From: Plazaster borealis
Lineage: Eukaryota > Echinodermata > Asteroidea > Forcipulatida > Labidiasteridae
Direction: 5' to 3'
Length of the DNA: 64,000 bases
Assembly (NCBI GenBank): GCA_021014325.1
Contig: CM037459.1
Location: 19,432,501-19,496,500 of the forward strand
Shown in pieces: positions 9,480-20,688 of this stretch. Each line of letters begins with the position of its first letter. Position 1 is the first letter of the stretch. The notes under the pieces were generated by a model. It saw only the letters and a list, made by a program, of their open reading frames with translations, had not been told where the DNA came from and searched no databases. Made by a program: the position numbers and the translations under genes.

Positions 9480-11697
9480 CTATGGCTCTTCTCCTTCCAC
9501 CTTATACTTTCCTCTGATCATTGGAACGTATCCCATAATGACTTGCCAGTCTGTTCCGTATAGGAAGAGAACACCTAGGACTCCACCCCATATTGTGCCA
9601 GTCCTCCTCCTGAAATAAATAATGTAATGTTTATTGTTTAACCAATGCTTCAATAGTGTTTGCTAAACATTTACATTATAGGAGCGTTTACATAGTTTAT
9701 AATATCACATTACCTTTAAATAGTCCCATTCTAGGGCCAATCCATTAGACCTCCTCTGAAACTCCAGTAGATTGGCCGTAGAAATGGAATGGGGGCTACC
9801 TTGATCACAATTTTGTCAGAAATGGTTTTCCAATTTATTTTAAAGTTTTTACTAGGCTTATTTTTTTCTTCTAAAAAGCAAATAAGTGTACATGAATAAA
9901 CAGCAAAATTTAAATGTTAATAGGATAATTCTTCAATCAATTACATCATAGTGTAGCCAGCCAATGGCAGGCTAATGTATGTATAGCCTAGCCATAGCCA
10001 AAATCACTTGATTTTGACGCGGCAGTATAGATGATGGAGCCTTACTCTTTGAGTTTGTGTCGTTGCGATAATCGTAACCTTCCATCCCTTGATGTTGATT
10101 CGATGGAAGGTATTGAGTACAACATGATCATGTGATAACTAATTGTGAACTACTCAGACAAACAGAATGACATTGGGGGCTTCTTGGAGGATGGACTGTG
10201 TCTACTTCCATGGTTGTGACTACTCCTAGAACTATGAGGTTAGTTCAGCTATTTTCTCCACTAAATGGAGACAATAGCGGAACGAACCTCATTCATAGTT
10301 CTTGTTGTTTGTTTAGATGATCTTCCCATCAACATGGTCAAGGGGAATCTGGCAACGACCTACTCCTACTTATTCCTAGAACTATGACTGAGGTTCATTC
10401 CGCTATTGTCTCCACGAACGTGACGATGATAGCAGAATGAACCTCATCATGATTAGTACAGTAGGAGAAGTAGCCCGTGCTGAGTAGCAACCGCCAATCT
10501 ATCTCATTTATTACATTACAAACATTGTTTTAACTTTACATCTCAAGAGTCAAATCAATAAATTGTGAACCAGTTAACTAGACGACAATACTTATTCTAC
10601 TCCAGTGAAATCAGCGGTTAGCTTGGTATGGTACATCATTCATGTAGCATTGTGTAGGTAGGATCAAGGTTTCATTTAGCCAAGATTTGGTAAAAAAAGG
10701 TGTCAAAATTTGCTGGAAATTTTAAAACTCAGTGTCCAAACTGTTCACTTACAATTCATTTAAATTTAAATGACAGATAAAACAGGGTGTCCAAATTTAA
10801 AACAGGGTGTCCAAAAGATACCCAGACTCTCCTCTGGCTAACAGTAACACTAACAGTAACACGAGTAGGATTCGAACCCACACAACCTTGCTTGTCTTGA
10901 CTTTGAATTTGATCAATTGCTAGCCCAGGTTGGACTCCTCCGTTGCATACAACGCAACGGAGTCCAGGGTATAAAGGTCCTCAGGCATTGCGACAAAATT
11001 TATAACCATTTTTTATCATATTTTTACCTTTTTGAGGAAGCTGAAACGTGACTCACATCTTCCTTGTGTCCTGAACCTTACGCCTGCTCTATTCAGAATT
11101 GCCAATTTTATCCTTGGATGACATTATTGTGAAAATAAAATGGAAAATGACGCATTCGTTGGGACAACCTCAACTGACATGGAACCAAGTCCACAAAAGA
11201 GGGCGCTGTCTTACCCGTAACACTGAACGTTTTTTCTTCCGGGCGGCAACACGACAGAGTCACAGCGCCAGTGCACATCTTGGACTTATTTTCGGAAATA
11301 ATGTCATTCATGGACGTATTTGATAGGTTTTGAACTCAGCAAAAAAGTGTAATTAAAGTTTAAATTAAAGGCACCAAGAATAAGTGAATGGAGTTTCAGC
11401 TTCTCAAATTAGGTAAAAATATTTTAAAATGTTACTCAAAATTTTGTTCGCATTGTAAAGGATCTTTATACCCAGGACGTCAGTGCAGTGGCACTGACTG
11501 ACGTCCTACCACTACAGACAGGGCTAATCAATTGCAAGTCCTGCACTGCATGCAGTGATAGAGTGAGTGAATTGAACAAACAAACATGTTATGGTTGTTA
11601 ATGTTACAATTTAAATGAAATAACTGCGACTGACTTACCAGTTTCTTGCCAATTCAATATACCTAGGGCCGATTAATTTTGACACAGATCCTAACAT
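9480..11697 (-). CDS. UQCR11: UQCR11, cytochrome b-c1 complex subunit 10 (two exons)
   Basis: UQCR11 is a small single-span subunit of mitochondrial complex III in the inner membrane. Exon 1 is 11697..11639 (residues 1-19 plus two bases) and exon 2 is 9609..9480; together they encode 62 residues and a TAG stop (human 56). The N-terminus MLGSVSKLIGPRYIELARNW is the matrix-facing segment. The membrane span is about residues 24-38 (GTIWGGVLGVLFLYG), followed by the family signature TDWQVIMGYVPMIRGKYK. The splice junction TG|GTAAGT ... TTTATTTCAG|G rebuilds the conserved Trp codon. The start ATG is the only one that gives a normal-length N-terminus. Upstream on the minus strand GGAAGTG (11788..11782) is an ETS/NRF-2 type site common in respiratory-chain promoters. 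Exon sizes are too small for ordinary ORF calling, but splice sites and signature agree. Confidence 0.93.
9610..11638 (-). other. UQCR11 intron 1
   Basis: Canonical GT-AG intron of 2029 bases. It contains two small hairpin repeats at 10213-10310 and 10367-10460, a tRNA-like B-box remnant at 10858-10885, and a large foldback element at 10914-11545. No exon was recognised inside. Confidence 0.85.
10914..11545. mobile_element. Large foldback element, about 630 bases
   Basis: The outer arms share CTTTATACCC / GGGTATAAAG and TTGCGACAAAATTT / AAATTTTGTTCGC. The inner arms share TACCTTTTTGAGGAAGCTGAAAC / GTTTCAGCTTCTC and GGATGACATTATT / AATAATGTCATTC. The centre near 11200 is unpaired. Two opposed open frames of about 70 codons (11099-11323 and 11108-11311) lie in the arms and centre and look accidental. 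Confidence 0.75.
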
Positions 11698-12654
11698 GTT
11701 TAATGAAATATTATCCCACACACCGGTGAACGAAAAAGTGCCGGTGTAGAAACGACCAGAAACGACGACTGCTCTAAGCGTCACTTCCCCCAGACGTCTT
11801 GATGGTACAGGGCACGTATTGATTCAAGAATAATGCACCATACTATTTTTCATCGTCATTGATGAAATCATGAAGTGCGACCTCTGTCGACAATTAGTTG
11901 GCGGTATACACCCCCTCCCCTCTCCCCACGCCACCCCTCCCCCCCCCGAGTTTTTGTTTTATGAAGTCGATGGAAAGTATATGCTAGAACAGACTTGAGT
12001 TGAGTAAAAATAATCAGGTCAGTAAAACACAAGGACGACAAGAACTAACTATGGACAACCAAATAATTTTGTTTATTAATGATCCTTTTTTGTTGGTCCT
12101 CCTTGTTGCACATCTATAGCTGAAAAAAAGGATCACACTGTTGTTTTGGCCCTACCATCTTTTGATAATTCTTGAAAAGTGAACAATTTTTCACAATCGC
12201 CTTTCTCAATCGCCTTTTTCATTGATGTCGTTGATGTAGGTCAACAGCTGACAGTGTCCATTGTAAACCCTTCAGTTAGGTTTTTTTCCCCTTTACTTCG
12301 TTCGGCATCAGTTTGCCAGACATACGTACATAAATCCCGCGCCATGTTACACGTTCGCTTTGATGCTGATGTATCCGTGGTCCTTTCTCTATGGTTATAA
12401 CCCGCCCTCATCGGTTTTACGAAATTCTTCTTGCAGCTGTTATCCACATTATCGGTGGCAAATCCACCAGCCGTCCTCTTTTTATTTAGGTCGCGTGTTT
12501 GGAATTGTTGTATCTCATTTTAGCCACATCGTTAAGAAAGCCACCGGCAGCAGTCTCTCCGTTAAAATATAAATAAATTATAGATTCCTTGAAGCTTCAC
12601 TGGTGATTATTTTTGTCCGACTACGGAAACTGTCGTCGACTGGAATCCGTCCAA

Positions 12655-12780
12655 TAGACCATGCAAGTCTCGCGCGTACTCGAACATTTTGGGGACCAAT
12701 TAGTCCCACTCATTATTGCTTTAATTAATGCGCACCAACGGGTCCAAATGTTCAAATACGCGCGAGACTTGCACAGCATA
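12655..12780. repeat. Foldback with CGCGCG arms
   Basis: The arms ATGCAAGTCTCGCGCGTA and ACGCGCGAGACTTGCA are inverted around about 90 bases with CGAACATTTTGG / CCAAATGTTC as inner pairing. Confidence 0.75.
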
Positions 12781-13026
12781 AAGACAAAATACAGGACTTG
12801 TAATTATCTTCTTTTTTTTAAATACAAAGATCTTCAGTGTTTTTCTGACTGGATTATAACACTACCAACCCTCCTTCCGAGTGAATATACTTGAAGCCTT
12901 CATCCCTTCCCAGTGTTAATTTCGATTGCTTGGAAGAAATAAGACAGATATAAACGAACTCAAAATTACTGAGAAACGTAAAAGATATGTTTTTTTCTTT
13001 ACGTGACCCTCGACAAACTAATTACA

Positions 13027-13085
13027 ATAACAACAACAACAACAACAAAGTGACAACAGCCACAACAACAACAACAACAGCAGCA
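13027..13085. repeat. CAA microsatellite
   Basis: Imperfect (CAA)n with a few CAG and CCA interruptions. Confidence 0.9.
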
Positions 13086-14352
13086 AAAAAGTACTTTCCC
13101 TAGAAGCATCAAAGCCACCATCTATAGACAACTAGGCCCTATAAATGAAAACTAGACACCGTTTTGTCGAAGTCTTTGGCAATCAATTCCATTGAACTTA
13201 ATTTTATGATTTTCTTTTCTTTTCTCTTTCTCTTTTCGTAACACAAACTAAACTGAATCCAAATGAATGCATTATTCACAAAACTAATATTTATTTATAC
13301 CGATCCCTTTTTACAACATTAAAAATAAAAACACAATACTTTAAATTAAATTCATAAATAATAATTTTATTATGCTGTATTACAACGTACTGCTCGTGAA
13401 AATAAATACAATAACGTACAAATTATGCAGCAAAACTCATTAACTGATTTTTACGTAAAACATTATGCATTATGCATTCGAGTCATAGATAATCTTTTCC
13501 TAATCAAAATTAATGTTGCTATAAAAACACAAACCTTATTCAAACACAAACAATATTCCAATATTCCATTGATAACCCGTTATTCAACAGAAACAAAATT
13601 TCATGTAAAACTAAAATTTTACTAAAAACTTCAATGCATCTTTGAAGAACAAAAAATACCCCGCCACATTCTTATTTTGTCTAGTTCCCCTCCGACTAAT
13701 AGAAACATTAATTTGCGTACAAAGTTGATGAATATTCAAGTTAACTATTCAAAGTAAACAATAATGGACGAGTGGTTTTTCAGATCTTTCCAAACATCAA
13801 CGTTGTAACTCAATCTCCACAAAATAATAATTAAATAAATCAATAATAATGTCCCACGAACACTTATGTAAACCTCTCTCAACGTGCATTCAAAAAATAA
13901 CTCTTTACATCCGTGAAAGTTTTAGACACGAATATCTCTATGAAATGAACCTAACTCAAGTTTGCTTTATTTAAAATGTGACAAGTCGGTCTTCATTATT
14001 AGTAAGTAATCATTCTCTCATCAGTATTAATTTTTTTTAAGCGAATCCACATACAACGACCACATTTTGTTTAAATTGAACAGTCAATGCGAAAGGGTTA
14101 TTATGATTAACATGGCATGCAATTTTTTTTTTTAACAACTACCGTACAGGAAACATCTTCACCTAACTCATTATAATTAATTAGCAGTAATTTAGTCAAT
14201 CGAATGGTGGTATGATTTAATTGAAATGCATTATTTTAGTGGCACGACTACGTTGACACAGTGACCGTAAATTATCTTCTCCTATAAAAAAAAAATGGAG
14301 TTTCCCTCCTTTTGGGGCTTTCCATAAACAACTAAACAACTCCGCACCACCG

Positions 14353-14803
14353 CGTGTACAATATAATCCCGGGTCAGAATTCACACTGAATCCAGGGCCC
14401 AATTTCATAGAGCTGCTTAAGCAAAAAAAGTAGCTATAAGCACAACAAAATTATGCTTACCAAAATATGGTTACCAGCCAAAATGACATTTCTTATGTAC
14501 AATCTGTGACTGGTATCCTGCTAATATTTGCTTAGAAGAAACTTTTTAAGCAATATTTTCTGCTTAAGCAGCTCTATGAAATTGAGCCCAGTTCCAAGGG
14601 GGCCTGACCCATTTCTTGGTCAGACTGACCCGGAAACTGGTTAAAACATATAGGTTTTTTACTCGAATTCTTTGTCAGTTTGACATATTTTCTGCGTCAG
14701 TTTAACACAGATTCCGGGTCATAGTGACCCAGATTTAGGTCAGGCCCAACGGGACCCGGAATCCGGGTCATCAGTTCTGACACGGGAGTTTCCAGAGTGT
14801 AGT
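14353..14803. mobile_element. GACCCGG foldback element split by a nested MITE
   Basis: The outer element starts near CCCGGGTCAGAATTC (14368) and ends with the inverted CGGGAGTTTCCAGAGTGTA (14803). At about 14395-14590 it is interrupted by a complete GGGCCCAATTTCATAGAGC palindrome. Other copies of the outer family are at 19297-19536, 19838-20043 and 47821-48043, with fragments at 48775-48830 and 49253-49345. Confidence 0.75.
14395..14590. mobile_element. Complete GGGCCCAATTTCATAGAGCTGC palindromic MITE
   Basis: The ends GGGCCCAATTTCATAGAGC and GCTCTATGAAATTGAGCCC are perfect inverted repeats over most of their length. The interior includes TGCTTACCAAAATATGGTTACCAG and CTGTGACTGGTATCCTGC-type phrases. 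It is the clearest copy of this family in the window. Confidence 0.85.
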
Positions 14804-15713
14804 ACAAAGTTAATCCCATGTACATGTACACCCATGTATCCATCTTAATGTTTTCAGTTTAATATACATTTTGTTATACATATCGACATATTATTTGTTT
14901 CTTTCATATGGTAATATGCAGCCTCACATAAATGACGAATATACATGTAGGGATTTATTTTAAATTTACAAACACCATTTTTGCTTTATTATTAGTACAC
15001 AAGCAGTTGATTTGGCACAAGTAGTAGCATGTTAACACATAGTCCTAAACTTATTTTGCTCTTAACTATATGGAACTATTGGTTAAACTATTTTCTTCTA
15101 TAATGATTTTCGAAGATGAACAAGAGAATTAAACATGAGTTGAATACAAAACTCAAATTTGTTATGGTCTTTTGGAAATTAAATCTTAATTTGTTTTTGT
15201 AAAAGGTGATTATTTGGTGCTCCCTTTTTTAGTATTAATGACTAAGTTGAGAATTCAACACTCGGATATTAAATTTGTATTTTTGTATGACATTTGGTTT
15301 TATATTTTTTAGACAACAATAATATATCATATTAATTGCAGAGAGATTCATTATAACAGTGTTTGTTATTTTACAAAATTGCCTCAATTTCTATCAATAA
15401 TCACAGTCAAGAGATTTGTTTCAGAAACATCGTTGAACTTATTTCACACGGTCCATTTTTTGTAGCTGAAAACGGTGACGGAAACCATCTTTAAGCCATT
15501 TTTAGTAGGTCTTGATGATGTTAAATTGATTATGGCCGAATTTCCTTCTGTGAATTATGTGAAAACATTAAATTTGTTTACTTTGTTTTCCTTTCTGTTA
15601 AATGTGTACCCCCTTAAAAAGCATAAGAAGCGATTCTCACTTTAATAATACATAAAAGTCATGCATGTTTTCGCGATAGACCCGATTTCAACGACTTGAA
15701 ACTAAGTGTATGT

Positions 15714-18700
15714 TCAGTCGACCTCTTCAACTGTGGGTCCTTGGTTGCTACTTACGCCGCCACTGTAACCTCCTGCCCCGCCGTACTGCGGCCCTGGTCC
15801 ACCTGCCCCACCACCGCCCCCGTGAATCTTGGACATGATGGGCGAACAGGTCCTTGAGAGTTCCTCCTGCCTGTGTTTGAACTCGTCTACTTCTGCAAGT
15901 GTGTTTTTATCCAACCAATCCAGGGTGTCCTTGACAGCATCTTCCACGATCTTCTTGTCCGCGTCCGTCAATTTCCCGTCAGGGACTTCGTTCGCGGCTT
16001 GCCTTAGGCTGAAGGCGTACCCCTCCAGACCGTTACGTGCTGTGACACGTTCCCTCTGCGCGTCGTCTTCCGTCTTATATTTCTCGGCGTCCGACAGCAT
16101 ACGGTCAATATCGGCCTGCGACAGGCGTCCCTTTTCGTTCTTAATAACGATGCTTTTACTCTTTCCCGTGCCCTTGTCCTTAGCGGAGACGTTCAGGATA
16201 CCATTGGCGTCAATGTCGAAGGCGACTTCGATTTGAGGGATGCCGCGTGGAGCAGGTGCAATGCCGGAGAGTTCGAAGGTTCCCAGGAGGTTGTTGTGCT
16301 GGGTCATAGGTCGTTCACCCTCAAATACTTGGATGTTGACACCGGGCTGGTTATCCGAGTACGTAGTGAAGGTGTTACACGCTTTGGTTGGAATACGAGT
16401 GTTACGCTCGATCAGCTTCGTCATGACGCCTCCTGCCGTCTCGATTCCCAGGGATAGGGGTGCTACGTCAACGAGAAGGATGTCCTTCACCTCCTTACTA
16501 TCATCCCCGGTGAGGATAGCGGCTTGGACGGCAGCTCCGTATGCTACAGCCTCATCTGGGTTGATGGACTTGTTCAACTCTTTGCCGTTCAGAAAATCTT
16601 GTAGCAACTTCTGTATCTTGGGAATGCGAGTTGAGCCGCCCACTAGTACAACCTCGTCAATCTTACGTTTGTCCAGCTTAGCGTCCACCAGAGCTTGATC
16701 CACAGGTCCAAGGGATTTTCTGAACAGCGACGAGCAAAGCTCCTCGAACCGTGCCCTGCTGACGCTAGTGTAGAAGTCAATGCCTTCAAACAGCGAGTCT
16801 ACCTCGATGTTGGCCGTTGTGCTGCTGGACAGTGTACGCTTCGCACGCTCGGCAGCCGTGCGGAGACGCCGCATGGACCTGGGATTGTTGGTAATGTCCT
16901 TCTTGTGTTTCCTCTTAAACTCGGAAGCCAAGTGGCTGACCAAGAGATTGTCAAAGTCCTCCCCACCAAGATGCGTATCTCCGGCGGTGGATCGCACCTC
17001 GAAGACACCGTCATCAATGCTTAGGATGGACACGTCGAAGGTACCGCCGCCCATGTCGAAGATGAGAACATTCCGTTCTCCCGTCATTTTCTTATCCAGA
17101 CCGTAGGCCAAAGCAGCAGCCGTCGGTTCATTGATGATCCTCAGTACGTTGAGTCCAGCGATCACGCCAGCGTCCTTGGTAGCCTGTCTCTGCTGGTCAT
17201 TGAAGTACGCTGGCACGGTTACCACGGCATCTTTGATCTTCTGACCCAGGTAGGCCTCGGCAACCTCCTTCATCTTGACCAGGACCATGGAGCTGATTTC
17301 TTCGGCTGCAAACTGCTTGATCTCTCCCATGTACTCGGCTTGGATCATCGGCTTTCCTGCTTTATTGACTACGGTGAAGGGCCAGTGCTTCATATCGGCT
17401 TGGATCGTCTGGTCCTCAAACTTTCGGCCAATCAGGCGCTTCGCGTCGAAGATGCTGTTCTTTGGGTTCCTGTACAATCATAAAAACAATCAGTAAAATG
17501 AAAATTACCTTAGGTATAAATGGTTTAATAATTAAGTAGGGGACACTCAAGGAGAACATCAATTGCCATGGCACTACTGAACCCTGTCATCAGAGCATAG
17601 AGCAAGGACATCACAGTGCGGGTTCGAATCCTGGTCTAAACACTTTGGCATAAATTATATAAATTGTTTTCATCACCCGCAGGAGTAAAATAGGTACCTT
17701 TGAGGGTAGAGATTGTTGATCAATTCTTGCACAGTAGGCCTAATAAGTTACATGGAAAATTGGGACACACAGTTCTTACTGAAAACATGTCGAAAGATGA
17801 TTTTTTATTCCTAGGAGATGTTTTGTGGGCACTTTGTGGAAAATGCAATGCAGTAAATGTTTCAAATTGTTTCCCAACCCAAAATAAATAATAGTTTATG
17901 CACATGCCAAATACTGTTAATGGCCCCCCATACACGATAAGTATTATGTACGTACACGAATGTTATCGTGTACGTACATGATAACTTTAGACTTATCGTG
18001 CACGTACACGTGTGCCAGAATAAAATGTTCCATTATATAAAATATATGTAGGCTTTGTAGTAATTTCAATGCTTTTAAAACTATTTTTTTACACGCAGAC
18101 AATGTACTTTGTTTTTACCTCCTCGTAAAAAAAGCCTCGCTGAAAAAGGGGCTTGTTTATGAAAAATGCAAACGGAAACTACAGTTTCTGTTTTAGTAGC
18201 CAGAAGTTCCCCTAATAAAATGGCGCACCCCTTGCATGTGCCCCTAAAATGTAACCCTAGTCTCGTCCCTGATGGTGATGATGGCGCACTCAAAGGAATT
18301 CATTATACAAGCTATAATGAACAACTGGGCCCAATTTTACAGAGCTGCTTAATATGTATAAAAGGTAGCTAAACACAACAAAATAGGGCTTACTAGAATA
18401 AGGTTACCAGCCCCTAAAAATTCACGTGTACAAACTGTGACTGGTATCCTGCTTATTTTTGCTTTGCAGGGAATGTTTAAAGGCACTAAAAACACCGAAA
18501 AACACAAAATGTGCACAGATTCACACACAACTTACATGATTTAAAGAAAATTAATGGTTTAAAGGGTCTCTTATAAATATTTCTGCATGCCTAAAATGCT
18601 ATCGTTTCTGAGAAATGAGTAAAACTATATACTTTATATCACGCTCGATATTTTGAAAAAACAGAAAACACATAAGGTCTCTTTTCACTATTTTCTCGTG

Positions 18701-20257
18701 ATCCGGATGACCAATTGAGCTCAAACTTGCACAGGTTTGTTTGTTCCTGCATTTTTATAATGAATCACACAAAATGTGGACAATGATTTTGAGCTGTTAC
18801 CAAAATAATACAATACCTTTAAGTAATATTTTCCGCTGAAGCAGCGCTATGAAAATGGGCCCTCGTGGAATTATATTCCTTCCCATTGAGGCCAAAAAGT
18901 GAATTTTTTGTTTTTATCTTTAACGTATTATATTTGCTGGTACACATTTTTCAAATTGCAATCCACATTAAAGTATTCACGTTGTGTGGATGCTTTTATG
19001 ATAATGTCAAAACTAAAAATGTCAGCACTGTTCGGAATGATAAAAGAAACCGAATTGGCGATGCATGTTTCTTCATTAATTTGTTTCGTAAATGATGATG
19101 TTTTCAACAGTAGCTATTTAGTGCACATAACATTGAGATTTCGTTATCTTAATGAAACCTTACTGGCTCATCGATCGTTAGCTTTTGAGTCTGGCAGTGT
19201 CCCCCCCCCCCCCTTAGAAAAAAATGGGCAGCCTATAATGTAGAATTCGTCTCCTATACATAGGTTTAACTTTCATTATTACATCACTTTAAACAATCCC
19301 GGGTCAGAATTGACCCGGATTCCGGCTCTGATGGGGCCTGACCCATTTGTTGGTCAGGCTGACCCGGAAAGTGGTTTTAACAAACTTTAGGATATGTTTA
19401 CTCAGATTCTCCGTCATTGACTCATTTTGGGTTTTATTTTGACATAAATTTCAAGTCATACTGACCCAGAAATGGGTCAGGCCCCACGGGACCCGGATCC
19501 GGGTCAATTCTGACTCGAAAGTTTTCATATAGTGTACACGATTTACCTTAACAACAAACCCTGTCAGTTGAATTTTTACAAACAAATTACCAATTTAAAA
19601 GTAAAGTTGGTTTCAATATAGTGCCTTTATCATTTTGTACATGACACTCTGACGGTGTAAGCAACATTTTTGACAGATTTTACCCTAAAATTTAGGTTTA
19701 AATGTTAATGGCCATTTTTATAGATTCGAAAAAGTTACAAGCTTTCACTAATGGCACTAAAACAAATACCCCATTAGTCAGTAGTTAAAAAACTAAAATC
19801 GAATTGTTGTCGGAACCTGATATTATCCACGTCCAAAACGGGGCCTGACCCATTTGTGGGTCAGTTTGACCCGGAATCTGTAGGCTATCAAAATGACCCA
19901 TAATTGGGTCAAACTGACGCTGAATCCGAGTTAAAAACGCCTTTTAAAACCAATTTCTGGGTCAGCCTGACCAACAAATGGGTCAGACCCCCCTTGTGAC
20001 CGGGATACGGGTCAACTCAATTCTGACCCGGGAGCTTTTTAGAGAAAGTTTGTAAACAATCATACAATGACTTACATGGCAACTTGATTCTTTGCAGCAT
20101 CTCCGATGAGTCTCTCGGTGTCGGTGAAGGCAACATAACTCGGTGTTGTCCTGTTCCCCTGGTCATTGGCAATAATCTCCACTTTACCATTCTGGAACAC
20201 ACCAACACAGGAATAGGTCGTTCCCAAATCAATACCGATCGCTTTCACTTGGCTCAT
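15714..20257 (-). CDS. HSP70: Cytosolic HSP70, inducible HSPA1A-like, 645 aa, two exons
   Basis: ATP-driven chaperone of the cytosol and nucleus. Exon 1 is 20257..20076 and exon 2 is 17469..15714; the junction GCCAT|GTAAGT ... TTGTACAG|GAACCC rebuilds the conserved AMNP. All three HSP70 signatures are present: IDLGTTYS (residues 9-16), [14 protein letters not shown] (197-210) and [13 protein letters not shown] (from 334). The C-terminus is a Gly-rich tail ending in EEVD, the cytosolic co-chaperone docking tetrapeptide. Length matches the family (about 640). Cys17 and Cys306 (in [11 protein letters not shown]) are as in stress-inducible vertebrate HSPA1A; HSC70 has Asn at the latter site. A further Cys lies near 602. 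Regulation: three perfect heat-shock elements and a TATA box lie upstream. The 2.6 kb intron in the ATPase domain is unusual for an inducible gene. The gene diverges from UBL7. Long opposite-strand frames over exon 2 are shadows. Confidence 0.97.
17575..17710 (+). mobile_element. tRNA-derived SINE fragment
   Basis: B box GCGGGTTCGAATCCTGGTC at about 17618, followed by CACCCGCAGGAGTAAAATAGG and GAGGGTAGAGATTGTTGATC, the tail shared with the SINEs at 26.4 and 59.8 kb. The A-box half is degraded. Confidence 0.7.
17935..18012. repeat. CACGATAA / GTACGTACAC hairpin repeats
   Basis: Three nearby copies of TTATCGTG(T/C)ACGTACA-type sequence, some inverted, giving short hairpins. Confidence 0.65.
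18327..18862. mobile_element. GGGCCCAATTT palindromic MITE split by a TTAA MITE
   Basis: The outer ends are GGGCCCAATTTTACAGAGCTGC (in part) at 18327 and GCAGCGCTATGAAAATGGGCCC at 18842-18862. The inner element 18477-18822 begins TTAAAGGCACT and ends ATACCTTTAA, with TTAA at both borders. Removing it restores a continuous outer copy. Confidence 0.8.
18477..18822. mobile_element. TTAA MITE, copy A
   Basis: 346 bases, alignable by eye over its whole length to the copy at 56338-56675. Shared stretches include ATGCTATCGTTTCTGAGAAAT, in part, and CACATAAGGTCTCTTTTCAC, plus GAGCTGTTACCAAAA near the end. No open frame. Confidence 0.85.
19297..19536. mobile_element. GACCCGG foldback element
   Basis: Arms made of CCCGGGTCAGAATTGACCC and its inverse, with GGGGCCTGACCCATTTG / AAATGGGTCAGGCCCC as the inner pairing. 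Confidence 0.8.
19838..20043. mobile_element. GACCCGG foldback element, ends 30 bases from HSP70 exon 1
   Basis: Inverted GGGGCCTGACCCATTTGT / ACAAATGGGTCAGACCCC arms. Its right end (CTGACCCGGGAGCTTTTTAGA) lies just inside the intron, about 30 bases from the HSP70 5' splice site. Confidence 0.75.
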
Positions 20258-20477
20258 CTTGGAGTTGGATGTGTAACAGTGAATTGTAGTCTATGCAGAA
20301 CCTCCAGAAGATTTATTTTGAAACATGAGCTAGAAACTAACAGTAACACGTTCAGTCGTTGAGGCTTGTGGATACAACAGCAGTGCTTCTCGTATTATTT
20401 TGCCAGGGATATGTCTTTCCCAAATTCGGTGCTGGAATCTTTCGGATTACTCTGACGAAGTGACGGAGACTCGCGTA

Positions 20478-20484
20478 TTATATA
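20478..20484 (-). promoter_or_regulatory. TATA box of HSP70
   Basis: TATATAA on the minus strand. It predicts a start of transcription near 20450 and a leader of roughly 190 bases, normal for an HSP70 gene. Confidence 0.8.
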
Positions 20485-20497
20485 CACGCGTGTTATG

Positions 20498-20510
20498 TTC
20501 GGGAAAATTC
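20498..20510. promoter_or_regulatory. Heat-shock element 1, three units
   Basis: TTCGGGAAAATTC: TTC, GAA, TTC at exact 5-base spacing, 14 bases upstream of the HSP70 TATA box. Confidence 0.85.
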
Positions 20511-20554
20511 TTCATCTCACATTATAAGCGCATCATAAACAACTACCCTGGCGC

Positions 20555-20572
20555 TTCTAGAAATTTCAGGAA
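20555..20572. promoter_or_regulatory. Heat-shock element 2, four units
   Basis: TTCTAGAAATTTCAGGAA: four alternating TTC/GAA modules with perfect 5-base phasing, the strongest class of HSF1 site. Confidence 0.92.
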
Positions 20573-20620
20573 CGACAGTTGAACTCTCATGCTCTTGATT
20601 TGCAAGTCTATTTTTTGACA

Positions 20621-20628
20621 TGACGTCA
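20621..20628. promoter_or_regulatory. CRE palindrome
   Basis: TGACGTCA, the full CREB/ATF site, midway between HSE 2 and HSE 3. Confidence 0.6.
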
Positions 20629-20670
20629 CACACGCACTTGGGGGGCCGGGGGGGGGGGGGACGTCCGCCG

Positions 20671-20688
20671 TTCAGGAAATTTCTAGAA
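20671..20688. promoter_or_regulatory. Heat-shock element 3, four units, UBL7-proximal
   Basis: TTCAGGAAATTTCTAGAA: again four perfectly phased modules. Thirteen bases are the reverse complement of HSE 2, so the two strongest sites point away from each other, one toward each gene. Confidence 0.92.

Larger units (their letters stand above)
11698..15713. other. Intergenic stretch between UQCR11 and HSP70
   Basis: Contains the UQCR11 promoter (to about 11850), a foldback at 12655-12780, a CAA microsatellite at 13027-13085, AT-rich sequence at 13200-14350 and a nested repeat pair at 14353-14803. The HSP70 3' UTR runs leftward from 15713; AATAAA on the minus strand near 14985 is one possible poly(A) signal. 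Short open frames at 12179-12572 look accidental. Confidence 0.6.
17470..20075 (-). other. HSP70 intron
   Basis: A GT-AG intron of 2606 bases after codon 60 plus two bases. It is filled by a SINE fragment (17575-17710), hairpin-forming GTACGTACAC repeats (17935-18012), a nested MITE pair (18327-18862), a poly-C tract (19201-19213) and two GACCCGG foldbacks (19297-19536, 19838-20043). No other exon was seen. Confidence 0.92.

Noticed and set aside
15829..17496. Several open frames of 70-152 codons opposite HSP70
   Set aside because: Shadows of the strongly biased HSP70 coding exon; no domain of their own.
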